From assembly GCA_963669155.1 (NCBI GenBank), contig OZ022596.1, positions 14,698,776 through 14,762,775 of the forward strand: DNA of 64,000 bases. Reading direction: 5' to 3'. This document shows positions 54,401-63,712 of this stretch, piece after piece. The position numbers and the translations under genes are program-made. Within the stretch, counting starts at the first letter, position 1; the number at the start of each line of letters is the position of its first letter. Below the pieces are notes generated by a model. That model ran no database searches. It was given only the letters and a program-made list of their open reading frames with translations, and had not been told where the DNA came from. The DNA comes from Arbacia lixula. Taxonomy: Eukaryota > Echinodermata > Echinoidea > Arbacioida > Arbaciidae.

Positions 54401-55148
54401 TACATCACATAGTGAAAATGGAAAGGCACAGAAAATGCACTCTACATGTAATTTGCAACTGTACCTCAATGTTTCGCTGAAGAAGATTCACATCTGGGAA
54501 GTTATGGCGGTACACAGCATTAGCAACCGTGTTGATCTCTACTGCAGCGACCACGATGAAGGGAAGGCCACTATCTGTAAACGAAAATGAAAATGATATT
54601 AATATGAGGAGCACAAAACATGTCCATTAAGCCCCTAGATAAATCTAGAGCAGTAGTGAAGAATAACTGATTGGAAAGCTACTGACAGGGACAAAATAAG
54701 ATGAAGGGGCCTTTTTTTTAGAAAGCCTGATAACAATAAATGAGTACGGTGAAGCTGAAATATATTGCATTTTATAGTCTTACTATGAACACAAATGGGC
54801 GCTAATTTTTTAAGAGAAAGTTAGTGTAATCATCAGTACTGATATTGAAGGCTTCACTCAGAATTGACGTCAGACTTTTCTGTAAATAAAAACAAAATAC
54901 TGAACGGACCCCGGCCGTCGTCCCTGCCAGAAGTTCCGGCGTTGGATGCGGTCAGCATGCCGTTGATGACCAGAGCGCGGCGTATGTCCATGATTAATAG
55001 GGCAGCTCTACTGATTTAAGTTATTTAAGCAATAACGTATTATCATATCTTCCTTGTTACCTTTAACTGCACAATGGAGACCTCCAACACCACTGAAGAA
55101 CTCAACCACACGAAGAAGTTTGTTGCTCTCTCCATTTTTCGGGGCCAT
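45283..55148 (-). CDS. TRDMT1: tRNA-Asp cytosine-38 C5-methyltransferase (DNMT2)
   Basis: The coding exons are 55148-55061, 54574-54465, 52611-52535, 50787-50716, 50053-49988, 49471-49426, 48521-47857, 47508-47451, 46888-46762 and 45383-45283. They sum to 1410 nt (469 aa plus stop), with GT-AG and consistent phase throughout. Motifs: SAM-binding FFSGVGG (17-23), SPPCQPFT with catalytic Cys87 (84-91), ENVKGFE (127-133), EFLLSPMDIGIPNQRVRYFL (154-173), CFTKAYAHYVEGTGS, KLRYFTPREMANLHHFP and C-terminal KQRYRLIGNSLNV. These are the DNMT2-type methyltransferase blocks in order. Human TRDMT1 is 391 aa; the extra length is a Ser/Thr/Glu-rich insert in the 665-nt exon 7. In this family the enzyme methylates C38 of tRNA-Asp. 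Start ATG at 55148 sits in the context AACATGGCC. Introns 1-3 hold MITEs, including a Tigger-like element. Confidence 0.95.
45396..45490. repeat. (GA)n-rich microsatellite beside the last TRDMT1 exon
   Basis: GAGAGA runs with occasional T or C just upstream of the last exon's acceptor on the transcribed strand, so a polypyrimidine tract (TC) in the pre-mRNA. Confidence 0.9.
46401..46724. mobile_element. MITE in the last TRDMT1 intron
   Basis: Ends AGGGGTGGTATTC and GAATATCACCCCT are inverted repeats, with matching inner CTTAG-rich arms. Ends 38 bp before exon 9. Confidence 0.65.
48887..48976. repeat. Perfect 27-bp inverted repeat
   Basis: 48887-48913 (CTGTACAAATTTGCCATAGC then ACATTGG) is exactly complementary to 48950-48976, with a 36-bp loop. 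It lies in TRDMT1 intron 6. Confidence 0.9.
51377..52199. repeat. Duplicated 205-bp block flanking GA-rich sequence
   Basis: ATTTGTAAC, AGACAAAGACTTTCTGAAGG, AGCAGAGTAGAGAGAGAGAG, GAGACATAGACAGACAAAAA and AATACAAGGATAAA occur in order at 51387-51583 and 51998-52199. Between them is about 400 bp of GA/GGGG sequence. TRDMT1 intron 3. Confidence 0.8.
52231..52468 (-). mobile_element. Family B, right half only (inverted)
   Basis: Starts TATATTCCACAT and continues as the complement of the right part of family B to about CTCTTAGTAAC. The head hairpin is missing. Confidence 0.75.
52661..53796. mobile_element. Tigger/pogo-like non-autonomous DNA transposon
   Basis: TA target duplications (52659-52660 and 53797-53798) flank inverted ends: CAGCTTACTCTCGATATAAC on the left and a right end reading GTATCGAGAGTAAGCTG. 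Both ends carry the CTCGTTATAACGAAACCTCG motif typical of Tc1/mariner-Tigger termini. The interior is a tandem array, not a transposase. TRDMT1 intron 2. Confidence 0.85.
52984..53545. repeat. Tandem array of about 100-bp units inside the Tigger-like element
   Basis: About five units sharing GTACGCTATGCGAAGGAGTA, GTGTACAGTGTATTACGAGG, CTCCATGCGTTGCCGATGCA and GTGCTTTCAATGTAC. Units differ in length by small insertions. The long open frames across it are due to the repeat. Confidence 0.85.
54000..54400. repeat. TTCCCTGATTTTTCCCTGAT-type short repeats
   Basis: TTCCCTGATTTTTCCCTGAT at about 54010 and several more copies at 54285-54380, in TRDMT1 intron 2. Confidence 0.65.
54900..55000 (-). other. 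GC-rich island in TRDMT1 intron 1
   Basis: A sharply GC-rich 90-bp patch in AT-rich intron. The minus strand is open and reads MDIRRALVINGMLTASNAG and TSGRDDGRGP. It is not needed for the TRDMT1 frame. Origin unknown; could be a captured exon or repeat piece. Confidence 0.35.
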
Positions 55149-55321
55149 GTTGGCGAACAAGCAAACAAAGACTGGTTAAAATCACTGAACTATACCACTA
55201 CGGGTACGACGGGTAAAGCTGAAGCTTTATACCACACAACAATGAGGGCGGTAGACAGGTTTTCTCCCACAGTACAGACGGTCGTGAATAGTTCTTTATG
55301 TTTTTGTTCTTTATTATCTCA

Positions 55322-55930
55322 TGCATATATTTGAAGAGGTTGTTTGCAAAAGGGGTTAGATCCACTTAAGACCATTCTGAGAAAATCTTTTTTTTTATTC
55401 TCTTTTATTGCAATGTTCTTATGCAAAACTAAATTGTCATGATATACTACCCTACCATGTGAACATAAAATGTGATCTAAAGTAAATATACCTGTCTTCA
55501 TATTTAAAAAAAAAAAAAAAAAAAAAAATCTTCAAAAATTACATTTGTGGATCTAAACTCTTTTGCAAACAAATTGAAATGGATCGAACCCCTTTTGAAA
55601 AAAGGAGATTTTTGTACATTTCTTAAAGGGAATGCCAACTTTTCTTTGATATCATCTCATAGATTTACTCAAATTTGATGAAAAATGGATTTAACCCCAT
55701 CTGCAAACGACGTCTTCATTTTGTTTGCAAAATTGGTTAGATCCACATTTTGTTTGCAAAAAAGAATAAGATCCACTTTAGAGCATCTAGCTTGTTTATT
55801 CTCCCATATTACGAAATTCTTATGCGAAACTCAATTGTCATGATATACTACCCTACCATGTGGACATAAAATTGGGTATAAAAAAAATATCTGTCTCCAT
55901 ATTTTTTTTTTAACTACCTTTTTGGAGCTA
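55322..55930. repeat. Diverged direct duplication of about 200 bp
   Basis: TTTGCAAA-type, TTAGATCCACTT, TTCTTATGC-AAACT, AATTGTCATGATATACTACC and ACATAAAAT, followed by an A/T run, occur at 55330-55530 and 55735-55925. It lies just upstream of the TRDMT1 start. Confidence 0.75.
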
Positions 55931-56272
55931 ACCCCTTCTGAAAAAAAAGTTAAATTTCTTTGCCATTTTTGTTAACTTTTTAGTGGAAATTTCAACTTTT
56001 CAACAGCTCTTCATTTATTCATCTATCAAAACCCTTTTTAATTAACATAAGAATTTGATATCGCTTTATAATTGGTATTTATCCGTCCATAGACAAGAAA
56101 ATAGAGTTGTTATTTACCATGAATCTGAAAGGATTAACATACCAATGGTTTTCAGGCTGATGAGCATTTATATATTTTTGTAATTATATGTTTTATTGTT
56201 TCACAATCAAATCAAATAACAATATGTACAAATAATAAGCAGCCATTGTACAACAGTTAAAAAATACGAGAG

Positions 56273-56389
56273 TTTTATAAAGAGTTCGATCGATCGTAAT
56301 GTACTTTTTCCTAACCATTGTTCGTAGCTCCTCCAAAATGGAAGATTCGACTTGCGATCGATTGCGATCAATCGCTACTCTTTATAAAA
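56273..56389. mobile_element. Small hairpin MITE
   Basis: TTTTATAAAGAGT at 56273-56285 pairs with ACTCTTTATAAAA at 56377-56389; inner GATCGATCG / CGATCGATTGCGATC patches. Confidence 0.6.
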
Positions 56390-56627
56390 CGGGACCCAGG
56401 CTGTCACATAAAAATTATATAACCCTTTCCCAATCCGGACCAGACTCCATACACACTCTCCCAACCAAAAAGGACATAATATAGCACACCTTATTCCACA
56501 CAATCAAACTTCTATTGGGCACATAGAATACTAATTCAAACTATTAAGTACAGAGGTCTTTGTTGTCATAGACTACCGAGTACGCCTATACTCATCCTCG
56601 ATTTCTTCCCCTGGGCCATGTTTCATA

Positions 56628-56765
56628 ATTTATAGGTTTTCACCTATTGTGACTTACCATAAATGGCAACTACCATGGCAACAGGTTCAAAAATAAAGCT
56701 CATTGGCTATTATGTTGGTTATCAGAGATGGTAAGTTACAATAATTGAAAACTTATATGCAACAC
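56628..56765. mobile_element. Small MITE
   Basis: Left TTTATAGGTTTTCACC..TTGTGACTTACCAT and right ATGGTAAGTTACAATAATTG..AAAACTTATA are inverted copies. Confidence 0.6.
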
Positions 56766-56781
56766 TTTATCAAATAACTGT

Positions 56782-56870
56782 ATTTTCCTTTGACCGATTT
56801 TCGTCAACGTTTCTTTCACGTGTCTCCTTTTATTGAACTAAAACAATTTCAGGGTGAACTATCCCTTTAA
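56782..56870. mobile_element. Family A half copy
   Basis: TTTCCTTTGACCGATTTTCG to CAGGGTGAACTATCCCTTTA, the right arm only. Confidence 0.8.
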
Positions 56871-56895
56871 TACGCACTGTTCTTTGATTATGCTA

Positions 56896-57043
56896 AAGGC
56901 CACCGCAGACGGAACAGCTTGATTATTAAAGGGCCTACGACCATGCATTTAAGGTGACTTCACTTTGGCATTGGCAAGGCCTGCGATTCAGCCAGTCGCA
57001 GAGTCGTACGACTGAGCGGATCGTGTCGTCTGTGATGGCGTTT
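56896..57043. mobile_element. Family F MITE, copy 4
   Basis: AAGGCCACCGCAGACGGAAC at left, GTCGTCTGTGATGGCGTT at right. Confidence 0.8.
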
Positions 57044-57306
57044 ATGCAGCAGTTCCCTTGATACACACGGGAGTGGTTAACACTGTTTGTTCCAGTGATG
57101 CATTTTAGTACGATCGAGTAATACACACACACTCCATTCCATCCAGAAAACAATGACTTAACCTTTCATGTGTTACATGTGCATTTATTCAGAAGTAATC
57201 ACACACAAATCCGAGCGACATTTCTGTCTGGCACACAAAGCTTAACAAATCGGAGGCATAATCACGCTCTCTTTTCTGTAGATCTGAGGCTGCAAATGAA
57301 GCTTTT

Positions 57307-57454
57307 AAGGCCACTGCAAATAACACGGTTTATATACTGTTGTAAGGGCCTCCGACTTAAAATGTGACGTCACCTTCTTGCACAAATCCATTGGCCGGTT
57401 CAGTCACTCGTCGAGTCGTGCCACTGATCGGATCGTGTCGTCTGTGGTGGCCTC
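57307..57454. mobile_element. Family F MITE, copy 5
   Basis: AAGGCCACTGCAAATAACAC at left, GTGTCGTCTGTGGTGGCCT at right, TGACGTCA at 57365-57372. Confidence 0.8.
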
Positions 57455-57911
57455 TAGACAAACTACATTAATCCGTTGTACGTGTTTTTTTTCACAAGTA
57501 ATACACAGAAATGCCATAGGGAAGATTTGTCTGAAACACAAAGGCTTAAAACGCAATGATGAAACAGTAGAACGTTAAGTCCTTCTGCACCAGATTGCAT
57601 TGCTGTTCTATGGCGGGATTTGCGTGTATTACTGGACGTTGCAAGAAAGCCGCACTGATAGATAAATGGCTAATAACGGAATAGTGTGTGTAATTCAAAC
57701 AGAATCCAAAAGGTAATATTATCCTTGAGTGAGATTAGCATCGTTTTAAATCCTTTAAAAGCTTTTAAATACTAGGCTCAAGTCACAGCCTTAGTTGCCA
57801 TGGTGATACATGGATTTGCGCCAGAGGGTATACTTGCCTCTACATGTATAGTCATGATCATTTAATGATTTTTGAGTTTTTCTGAGTTTGTTCAGTAATC
57901 CGTTTTCGTAG

Positions 57912-58070
57912 TGTATTTACAACTTCCCCCTAAATGCGCAGTAACTTAACGCGTTATGATACTCACCTATAGATATGATTTACGTTCAATGTGTGGAATG
58001 CACTCTGAATATGTTGTTGTTGATAGTACAAGTAGAACAAACCTCGGACAACCTTTAGGCTTACCATTAG
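57912..58070 (-). mobile_element. Family J repeat, inverted copy
   Basis: ACTTCCCCCTAA, AACGCGTTATGAT, ATTCAATG-type, and CCTCGGACAACCTTTAGGCTT are the complement of blocks at 30262-30415. Confidence 0.55.
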
Positions 58071-58261
58071 TAACACATTGTTTGAAATAGGTGCATGCAA
58101 TGCGAATACATAACGATAAAGGTATATTCAAACAATTCAATTTGATTCGAAGAAAAGAAAAGGAAAGATAAGTCGAACGAATTTTAGGGTTTGGCTAGCG
58201 AACGTTTGTTCATTGTGTAAAATGAAATATAAACGTACGTATATAATGTATTTTGCTTCCA

Positions 58262-58528
58262 AGGTGCGGGACATAGTACAGAAAATTAAATCGAAGAAGT
58301 GGAGGTGGGCTGGACATCTGGCCTGGAGGAAAGACGATCGATGGACACATAAATTGACTGTCTGAACACCAGACGAAGAGGCAGGCAAAGTAGGAAGTGG
58401 ATTGGTGATATAAAGAGAATATGCTGTAAGTATGACATGGAAACGAACGTCACAAGATAGATCAACAGGAAAAGCTGATGAGGAGGCCTTCCTTCAGCAG
58501 TGGGGAGAGATAGGCTGGATGGATTACA
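58262..58528 (+). mobile_element. LINE 3' remnant (RTE-like tail)
   Basis: The frame at about 58277 encodes KIKSKKWRWAGHLAWRKDDRW, and nearby frames RGRQSRKWIGDIKR and EEAFLQQWGEIGW-like pieces. This is the common C-terminal tail of RTE/craniofacial-development-protein-2-like LINEs. Several frame breaks. Confidence 0.65.
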
Positions 58529-58959
58529 TGTAGACAGATAGAATGTATTTTCTGTGTTTATGTGTGGCTGCTCTGTTTGTTTGGGTTGTTCCTTGGTGTA
58601 CTTATTTTTTTAATTACGCGTAGTTTGATGTAATGTTCTTACCTATTGGTTGTTCTTGCTTCCATTCAGTTGTATTATAAACTAGATTTTAATGTGCATG
58701 AAACCTTATGTTAAAGGTCATCACACTTTACAAGCCATCAGCTTTCTGGCATGACCTTGAATTCATAGTTTATGAACATTGTTTATTTTGTTATTATAAT
58801 TTATTATGATGAGTTAAGAATTGAATTACAATTAATTGAATGCAATTTATCTATGATGTGAGCTGCGCATTTAAATCAATAATCTTAATCCGACCCTTAA
58901 TCCTAACCCTAATCTCTAAAGATCAACCTGGTAATGCCCGTTATTCCCTAGGTTCGCTA

Positions 58960-59545
58960 CTTCGAACACACGTATTCCAGTGAATATGGAGGCTCGTTTA
59001 TCCGAGAAATGAAAAAGGGTTTTCATCCAAACAGTCCTTTTTTAAAACATTAATCCGAATGATCTTCAGCCTATTCCAAAGAATCGTTAATCCAAAGATT
59101 AAACAGGGTTCGTTGATCTGTAAATGAAATAAATTGCTTAATAACTAGTTCTCTGCCAGAGTTAAGACATACTGCACTTTATGGGAATGTGTGTATTACT
59201 AGTGCACAAAATAATGTTTCAATTGCGCATAAAGAGACTCCACACTGATCAATTACCAGAACACAAACGCCTCAGTGGCGCTTAAAGAGATTAATAAAAG
59301 TATGGTGTGGTAATTATTTTCGGATTATCGAGCCATGATTCATTTTTAAGATAAAGAACCCTTCATTTATTTTAGATTATCACACCGTTTTTAATGTTTA
59401 CATTAACGAGCCCTATTTCTATTGAAGATTAACAAACCTTTTTTTACTTCCGGATTAACACACATTACTTCTCTTCCGTATCAACAGACTTATAATCATG
59501 TCATTTTCGGACAATCGGAACCTTCGGAAAAACGAACCTTTAGAA
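58960..59545. repeat. Foldback minisatellite of GGATTAACGAACC-type units
   Basis: The left part has GGGTTTTCATCC, CGTTAATCC and GGGTTCGTTGATC. The right part (59330-59545) has about eight units of about 26 bp ending GATTAAC, with ACCTTTTTTTACTTCC between. The two parts are in opposite orientation. Old and diverged. Confidence 0.6.
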
Positions 59546-59559
59546 TAGTGGGCTGTGCC

Positions 59560-60015
59560 CGATCAGCCTGTATCTTAAGATTAGATGAGAGCTTATATTA
59601 AATTAAGGAGTACAACCGCTATTGTAGGGAGCGCATGTGTCTGATTATGCTCTGTCGTTGGCGGAAGAACCTACATTCCAAGGCTAACGTAACACTCCAC
59701 AGAAGAATACATTAAATCAAATTCAATTCATGGTGGTTTATTTAGATAAACACAACGGTATGCTTACACTGCGCAGCTCGTAGGCCGAGTTACGTGTAAC
59801 CTTAGACAGTCAAAATAGATTCATAAACATATTAATTCAAAATGTAATACTAGTGATAATATTCACACAACAAATCAATGGTGAATACATGCTTATTATA
59901 CAAATGGATATAAAAGAGTAGTTTTAGCCTAATCATGGTTTGGGTTTGCATTTGACAACTTCACAAAGTGTTACAGATATTCATGAATTTTAATACAACA
60001 AGGTGGTTCGCGAAC
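59560..60015. other. Intergenic, no gene recognised
   Basis: Nothing supportable. Confidence 0.5.
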
Positions 60016-60019
60016 CACG

Positions 60020-60511
60020 AGTCTCGCGTGATTTCGCAATCGATAAACATTGCTAAGTTTTTTTTCTTCAAATATTTAAAATGGTGCCGAGATGACCTTT
60101 GACCCCATCAGCCTCATGACGAAACATGTATCACTCAAGGATCATTTATACCAAGTTTGATCACAACTGATGCAGAATTAAACAAATGAGAGCAAGTTAA
60201 ACAAAACCTTCAACATTTTTGTAACAACATGGCCTCTGTTATTTGACCTTTTTACCCCTCGATGACCTTTGACCCCATCATCATCATGAAGACAGTCATG
60301 TGGTATTACCCAAGGATTATTTGCACCAAGTTTGATCACAATTTATGCAAAAATAAAGAAATGAGAGCAAGTTATACAAAAACTTTAACTTTTTTGTAAC
60401 AAAAACTTTAACATTTTTGTAACAGATCAATGGACTAACAGAACAACAGACCAATAGACTAACAAGAAAAGTGATTACAAGGTCTCTGCCGAACTTTGTT
60501 CAGGCGAGACA
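60020..60511. mobile_element. Family E repeat
   Basis: GAGTCTCGCGTGATTTCGC at the left, CAGGCGAGACAAAAAT at the right. It has two internal GATGACCTTTGACCCCATCA units followed by ATGAGAGCAAGTT; same plan as 9969-10200. Confidence 0.7.
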
Positions 60512-60663
60512 AAAATAATTCATTGACAATTTTGTGACTAAACTTTTTTAAAGCATTTACAAGAAATCATATCCTTAACAAGGCATTAGCAATATTGTGT
60601 CTCGCCCACTTGCGAAAATAACCAGAAATATCGCGATCTCCCTTGCTACGCAAAAGAATTGTA

Positions 60664-61608
60664 TCCCTGACCTCAAATGACCTTTGACCTTATCCTGTGA
60701 CCTCCAACGGTACCATAACATGAAGGTACCCCCAGTGCATCTATGACCCAAGTTAGGTTGTAATCCAAGCAACCTATGTGAAGTTATTTGTCAAAAGAGA
60801 GTCTTGCAGGTAAACTTTAACGTATGACCTCAAATGACCTTTGACCTTATCCTGTGACCTCCAACAGCACCATAACATGAAGGTACCCCTAGTGCATCTA
60901 TGACCCAAGTTAGGTTGTAATCCAAGCAACCTATGTGAAGTTATTTGTCAAAAGAGAGTCTTGCAGGTAAACTTTAACATATGACCTCAAATGACCTTTG
61001 AACTTATCCTGTGACCTCCAACGGCACCATAACATGAAGGTACCCCCAGTGCATCTATGACCCAAGTTAGGTTGTAATCCAAGCAACCCATGTGAAGTTA
61101 TTTGTCAAAAGAGAGTCTTGCAGGTAAACTTTAACGTATGACCTCAAATGACCTTTGACCCTATCCTGTGACCTCCAACGGTACCATAACATGAAGGTAC
61201 CCCCAGTGCATCTATGACCCAAGTTAGGTTGTAATCCAAGCAACCTATGTGAAGTTATTTGTCAAAAGAGAGTCTTGCAGGTAAACTTTAACGTATGACC
61301 TCAAATGACCTTTGACCTTATCCTGTGACCTCCAACGGCACCATAACATGAAGGTACCCCCAGTGCATCTATGACCCAAGTTAGGTTGTAATCCAAGCAA
61401 CCCATGTGAAGTTATTTGTCAAAAGAGAGTCTTGCAGGTAAACTTTAACGTATGACCTCAAATGACCTTTGACCTTATCCTGTGACCTCCAACGGTACCA
61501 TAACATGAAGGTACCCCCAGTGCATCTATGACCCAAGTTAGGTTGTAATCCAAGCAACCCATGTGAAGTTATTTGTCAAAAGAGAGTCTTGCAGGTAAAC
61601 TTTAACAT
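60664..61608. repeat. 157-bp tandem array, six units
   Basis: The word TGACCTTTGACCT or a one-base variant starts at 60678, 60835, 60992, 61149, 61306 and 61463, a constant 157-bp period. Units are nearly identical. Each begins TGACCTCAAATGACCTTTGA and ends AGAGTCTTGCAGGTAAACTT. Confidence 0.95.
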
Positions 61609-61612
61609 TTGT

Positions 61613-61712
61613 GACGGACGACGGACGACGGACGACGGACGACGGACGGACGACGGACGACGGACGGACGACGGACGGACGACGGACGGACGACGGACGG
61701 ACGACGGACGGA
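61613..61712. repeat. (GACGGAC)n / (GACG)n minisatellite
   Basis: About 100 bp of ACGGACG units of 7 and 11 bp. The open frames of Asp/Gly/Arg repeats here are compositional. Confidence 0.95.
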
Positions 61713-62009
61713 CGCCATTTGGATCCCTTAGTCTCGCCTTCACCTCCGGTGGGCGAGACAAAAATGGATGAGTGTCGACAACCTTACATAGATCCGTTTT
61801 TAACAAATTCCAGATACTATTGAACATATTGTAAACAAAGTGTATAGGCTACTATAAGTAGCAAATGCTATAACGTTTTTCGGCTCCGGGCCATAATAGG
61901 TATTTGCCATGTTTGAAGAAAAAGCCTCTCCAAACGAATGTCATGATCTTTTGCAAAGTTTCTCCTTAAGAATAACTCTATGTTTCTTTTTAAGAAATGA
62001 TGGCCCATT

Positions 62010-62360
62010 TTTAAAAGTCATGAGACTTGGCAGGAATAACGATAACGTGTGTGAAATCTCATAGCTATAGCTTGACGAACGTTCTCAGGAAAAGTGGAAA
62101 ACTATCCTTGTTTACTTTTGGAACACCTCGTTTCGCAGCGATCGTGGTCTACGCTCATATATCGCATTACAACGTTGAGTGTGTCAGTTAACGGATCACT
62201 GCGGTGCAAAACCAATGATGTGCGCTATTACGCGGTCTCTGGGCTCGAGGCTACAGGAACCGCTAGTTTTTGGACGACCCGTCCTAAACCTACTCGAAAT
62301 CTAGCAATCGATATAATTCCGCTCAAAATTCGTTTCCAGTTTCATTATTGAGAAGGATGT
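62010..62360 (+). mobile_element. Family C repeat copy
   Basis: AATAACGATAACGTGTGTGA, AACTATCCTTGTTTACTTTT, GGTCTCTGGGCTCGAGG and AATCTAGCAATCGATATAAT parallel other copies. The best-preserved copy in the window. Confidence 0.6.
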
Positions 62361-62611
62361 TCGAAGACTAGTATTTTTCCCGTGCGTTTATAACCTGATA
62401 AAGGGTTACCGTATATATGAGCCATATGACTAAAACGTGGTGCGTGTACCGTGAAAGTCATCGTATACTTGTTATTATCTCATCATGAATTACATACACA
62501 GCTTCATTCTAAATCATTTATTTTTACGGGTACATGCAGAACTTTGAAGCAGTTATTTCATTTTTTGACGAACCAAACTAAATGTTTCTCAGACGTGACG
62601 TCTACTTATTA

Positions 62612-63020
62612 GGGAGCTTTCGTTATAACCCCGCGGACGGAAACGAGATCAGTGAGCAATCTGTTCTCGCCGTCCGTCCTCGGCAATTCACACGCAGTTT
62701 CGCTAAGAGACAGAGAACGCGAACGACGGTGCGTGTGACGTCATCTGGCACACCCCCTACCGAGCTTGTCTACAAAACAGCCGGTCCACTGAACTATAGT
62801 GGTATAGTTCAGTGAGCTGGTCGCACGTGCGATTTGCATTACATCATCTGTACGGGCGCTGATTGGCTGCTGTCCTCTACTCGTCGAGGACGAGAAATCT
62901 CAGAATTCACGTACTCGATTCCCCGCGCGGATTCCAGAGCGGGCGGTGGCGCATGCGCAGATCGATCTTGGTGTCGGATTACCGTACTGGAGCCCGTCCG
63001 TCCTCAAAACGAAAGCTCAC
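62612..63020. mobile_element. GC-rich foldback DNA element
   Basis: GGGAGCTTTCGTTATAACCC at the left and CAAAACGAAAGCTCAC at the right are inverted; just inside each lies GGACGG/CCGTCC. TATTA flanks both sides (62607-62611, 63021-63025), a possible 5-bp target duplication. A 28-bp palindrome sits in the middle. Confidence 0.65.
62787..62814. repeat. Perfect 12-bp-arm palindrome
   Basis: CACTGAACTATA, loop GTGG, TATAGTTCAGTG. Confidence 0.9.
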
Positions 63021-63027
63021 TATTATC

Positions 63028-63598
63028 CAGGACCACGACCTTAAACGAGAGCGAAACACTGTGTGTGTGTTTTAATCAGATGTTTATCCTAAAACGGAGA
63101 GAACACAATGTGGTGTAAGTACACACAACATCAATAACGTACAATTTGAAACTGAACGTGCCAATTTGAAAAGCAAAAGCATATCTTTGCAACTTTTTCA
63201 GTGCGCTTACAATTTGTAGATTTAGCGATGATTTTCCTTATATTTGCTTTGAATAATCATTGCTATTAGTGAATAAATCTCGTGCAGAAATTGCAATACT
63301 TGTTATTTAATGTTTTAGCCCCAAACCTCACATCTGTGGTAAATGGTTCCAATGTAGAATTAAACGTAGATCCAGTTAATGCATGTAAATCAGAATTCGT
63401 GTGTAACACCCGTGCAATTCCATTCCTATGACAGATCCAGCGAGAACCTTTATGCGCTGTGACATATAGTGAAATGCTCCCGTTGTCTTGGTACTGTGTT
63501 TTATTTTTATCTTGTTCCCCATATACGTAATTAATGATGAAGTGCGAACGCATTGTTGGTATCGATTTCTAAACATCCATCGCTAAATACAGGATCAT
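63028..63598. other. Intergenic, no gene recognised
   Basis: Open frames up to 95 codons without domains. Confidence 0.5.
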
Positions 63599-63712
63599 AA
63601 TGGTCTACACAATCGTCGCCTGCACATGACGTCACCTACTTACACAATACTAATGACCGGGTCTTGTGATTCAGCCAGTCGCAGAGTCGGATACGACTGA
63701 TTAGATCATGTT
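63599..63712. mobile_element. Family F MITE, partial copy 6
   Basis: TGACGTCACC at 63627-63636 and GATTCAGCCAGTCGCAGAGT at 63671-63690 match family F. Confidence 0.65.

Larger units (their letters stand above)
60598..61760. mobile_element. Family E-related element with inverted ends and a 157-bp array
   Basis: TGTCTCGCCCAC (60598-60609) and GTGGGCGAGACA (61749-61760) are perfect inverted ends. The interior is the 157-bp tandem array followed by a GACGGAC minisatellite. No coding capacity. Confidence 0.8.

Noticed and set aside
60664-61608. CRISPR-like regular array
   Set aside because: The whole 157-bp unit repeats; there are no unique spacers, and the genome is animal.
61576-61827. Asp/Gly/Arg or Arg/Pro/Ser repeat frames
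   Set aside because: Products of the GACGGAC minisatellite in all frames.
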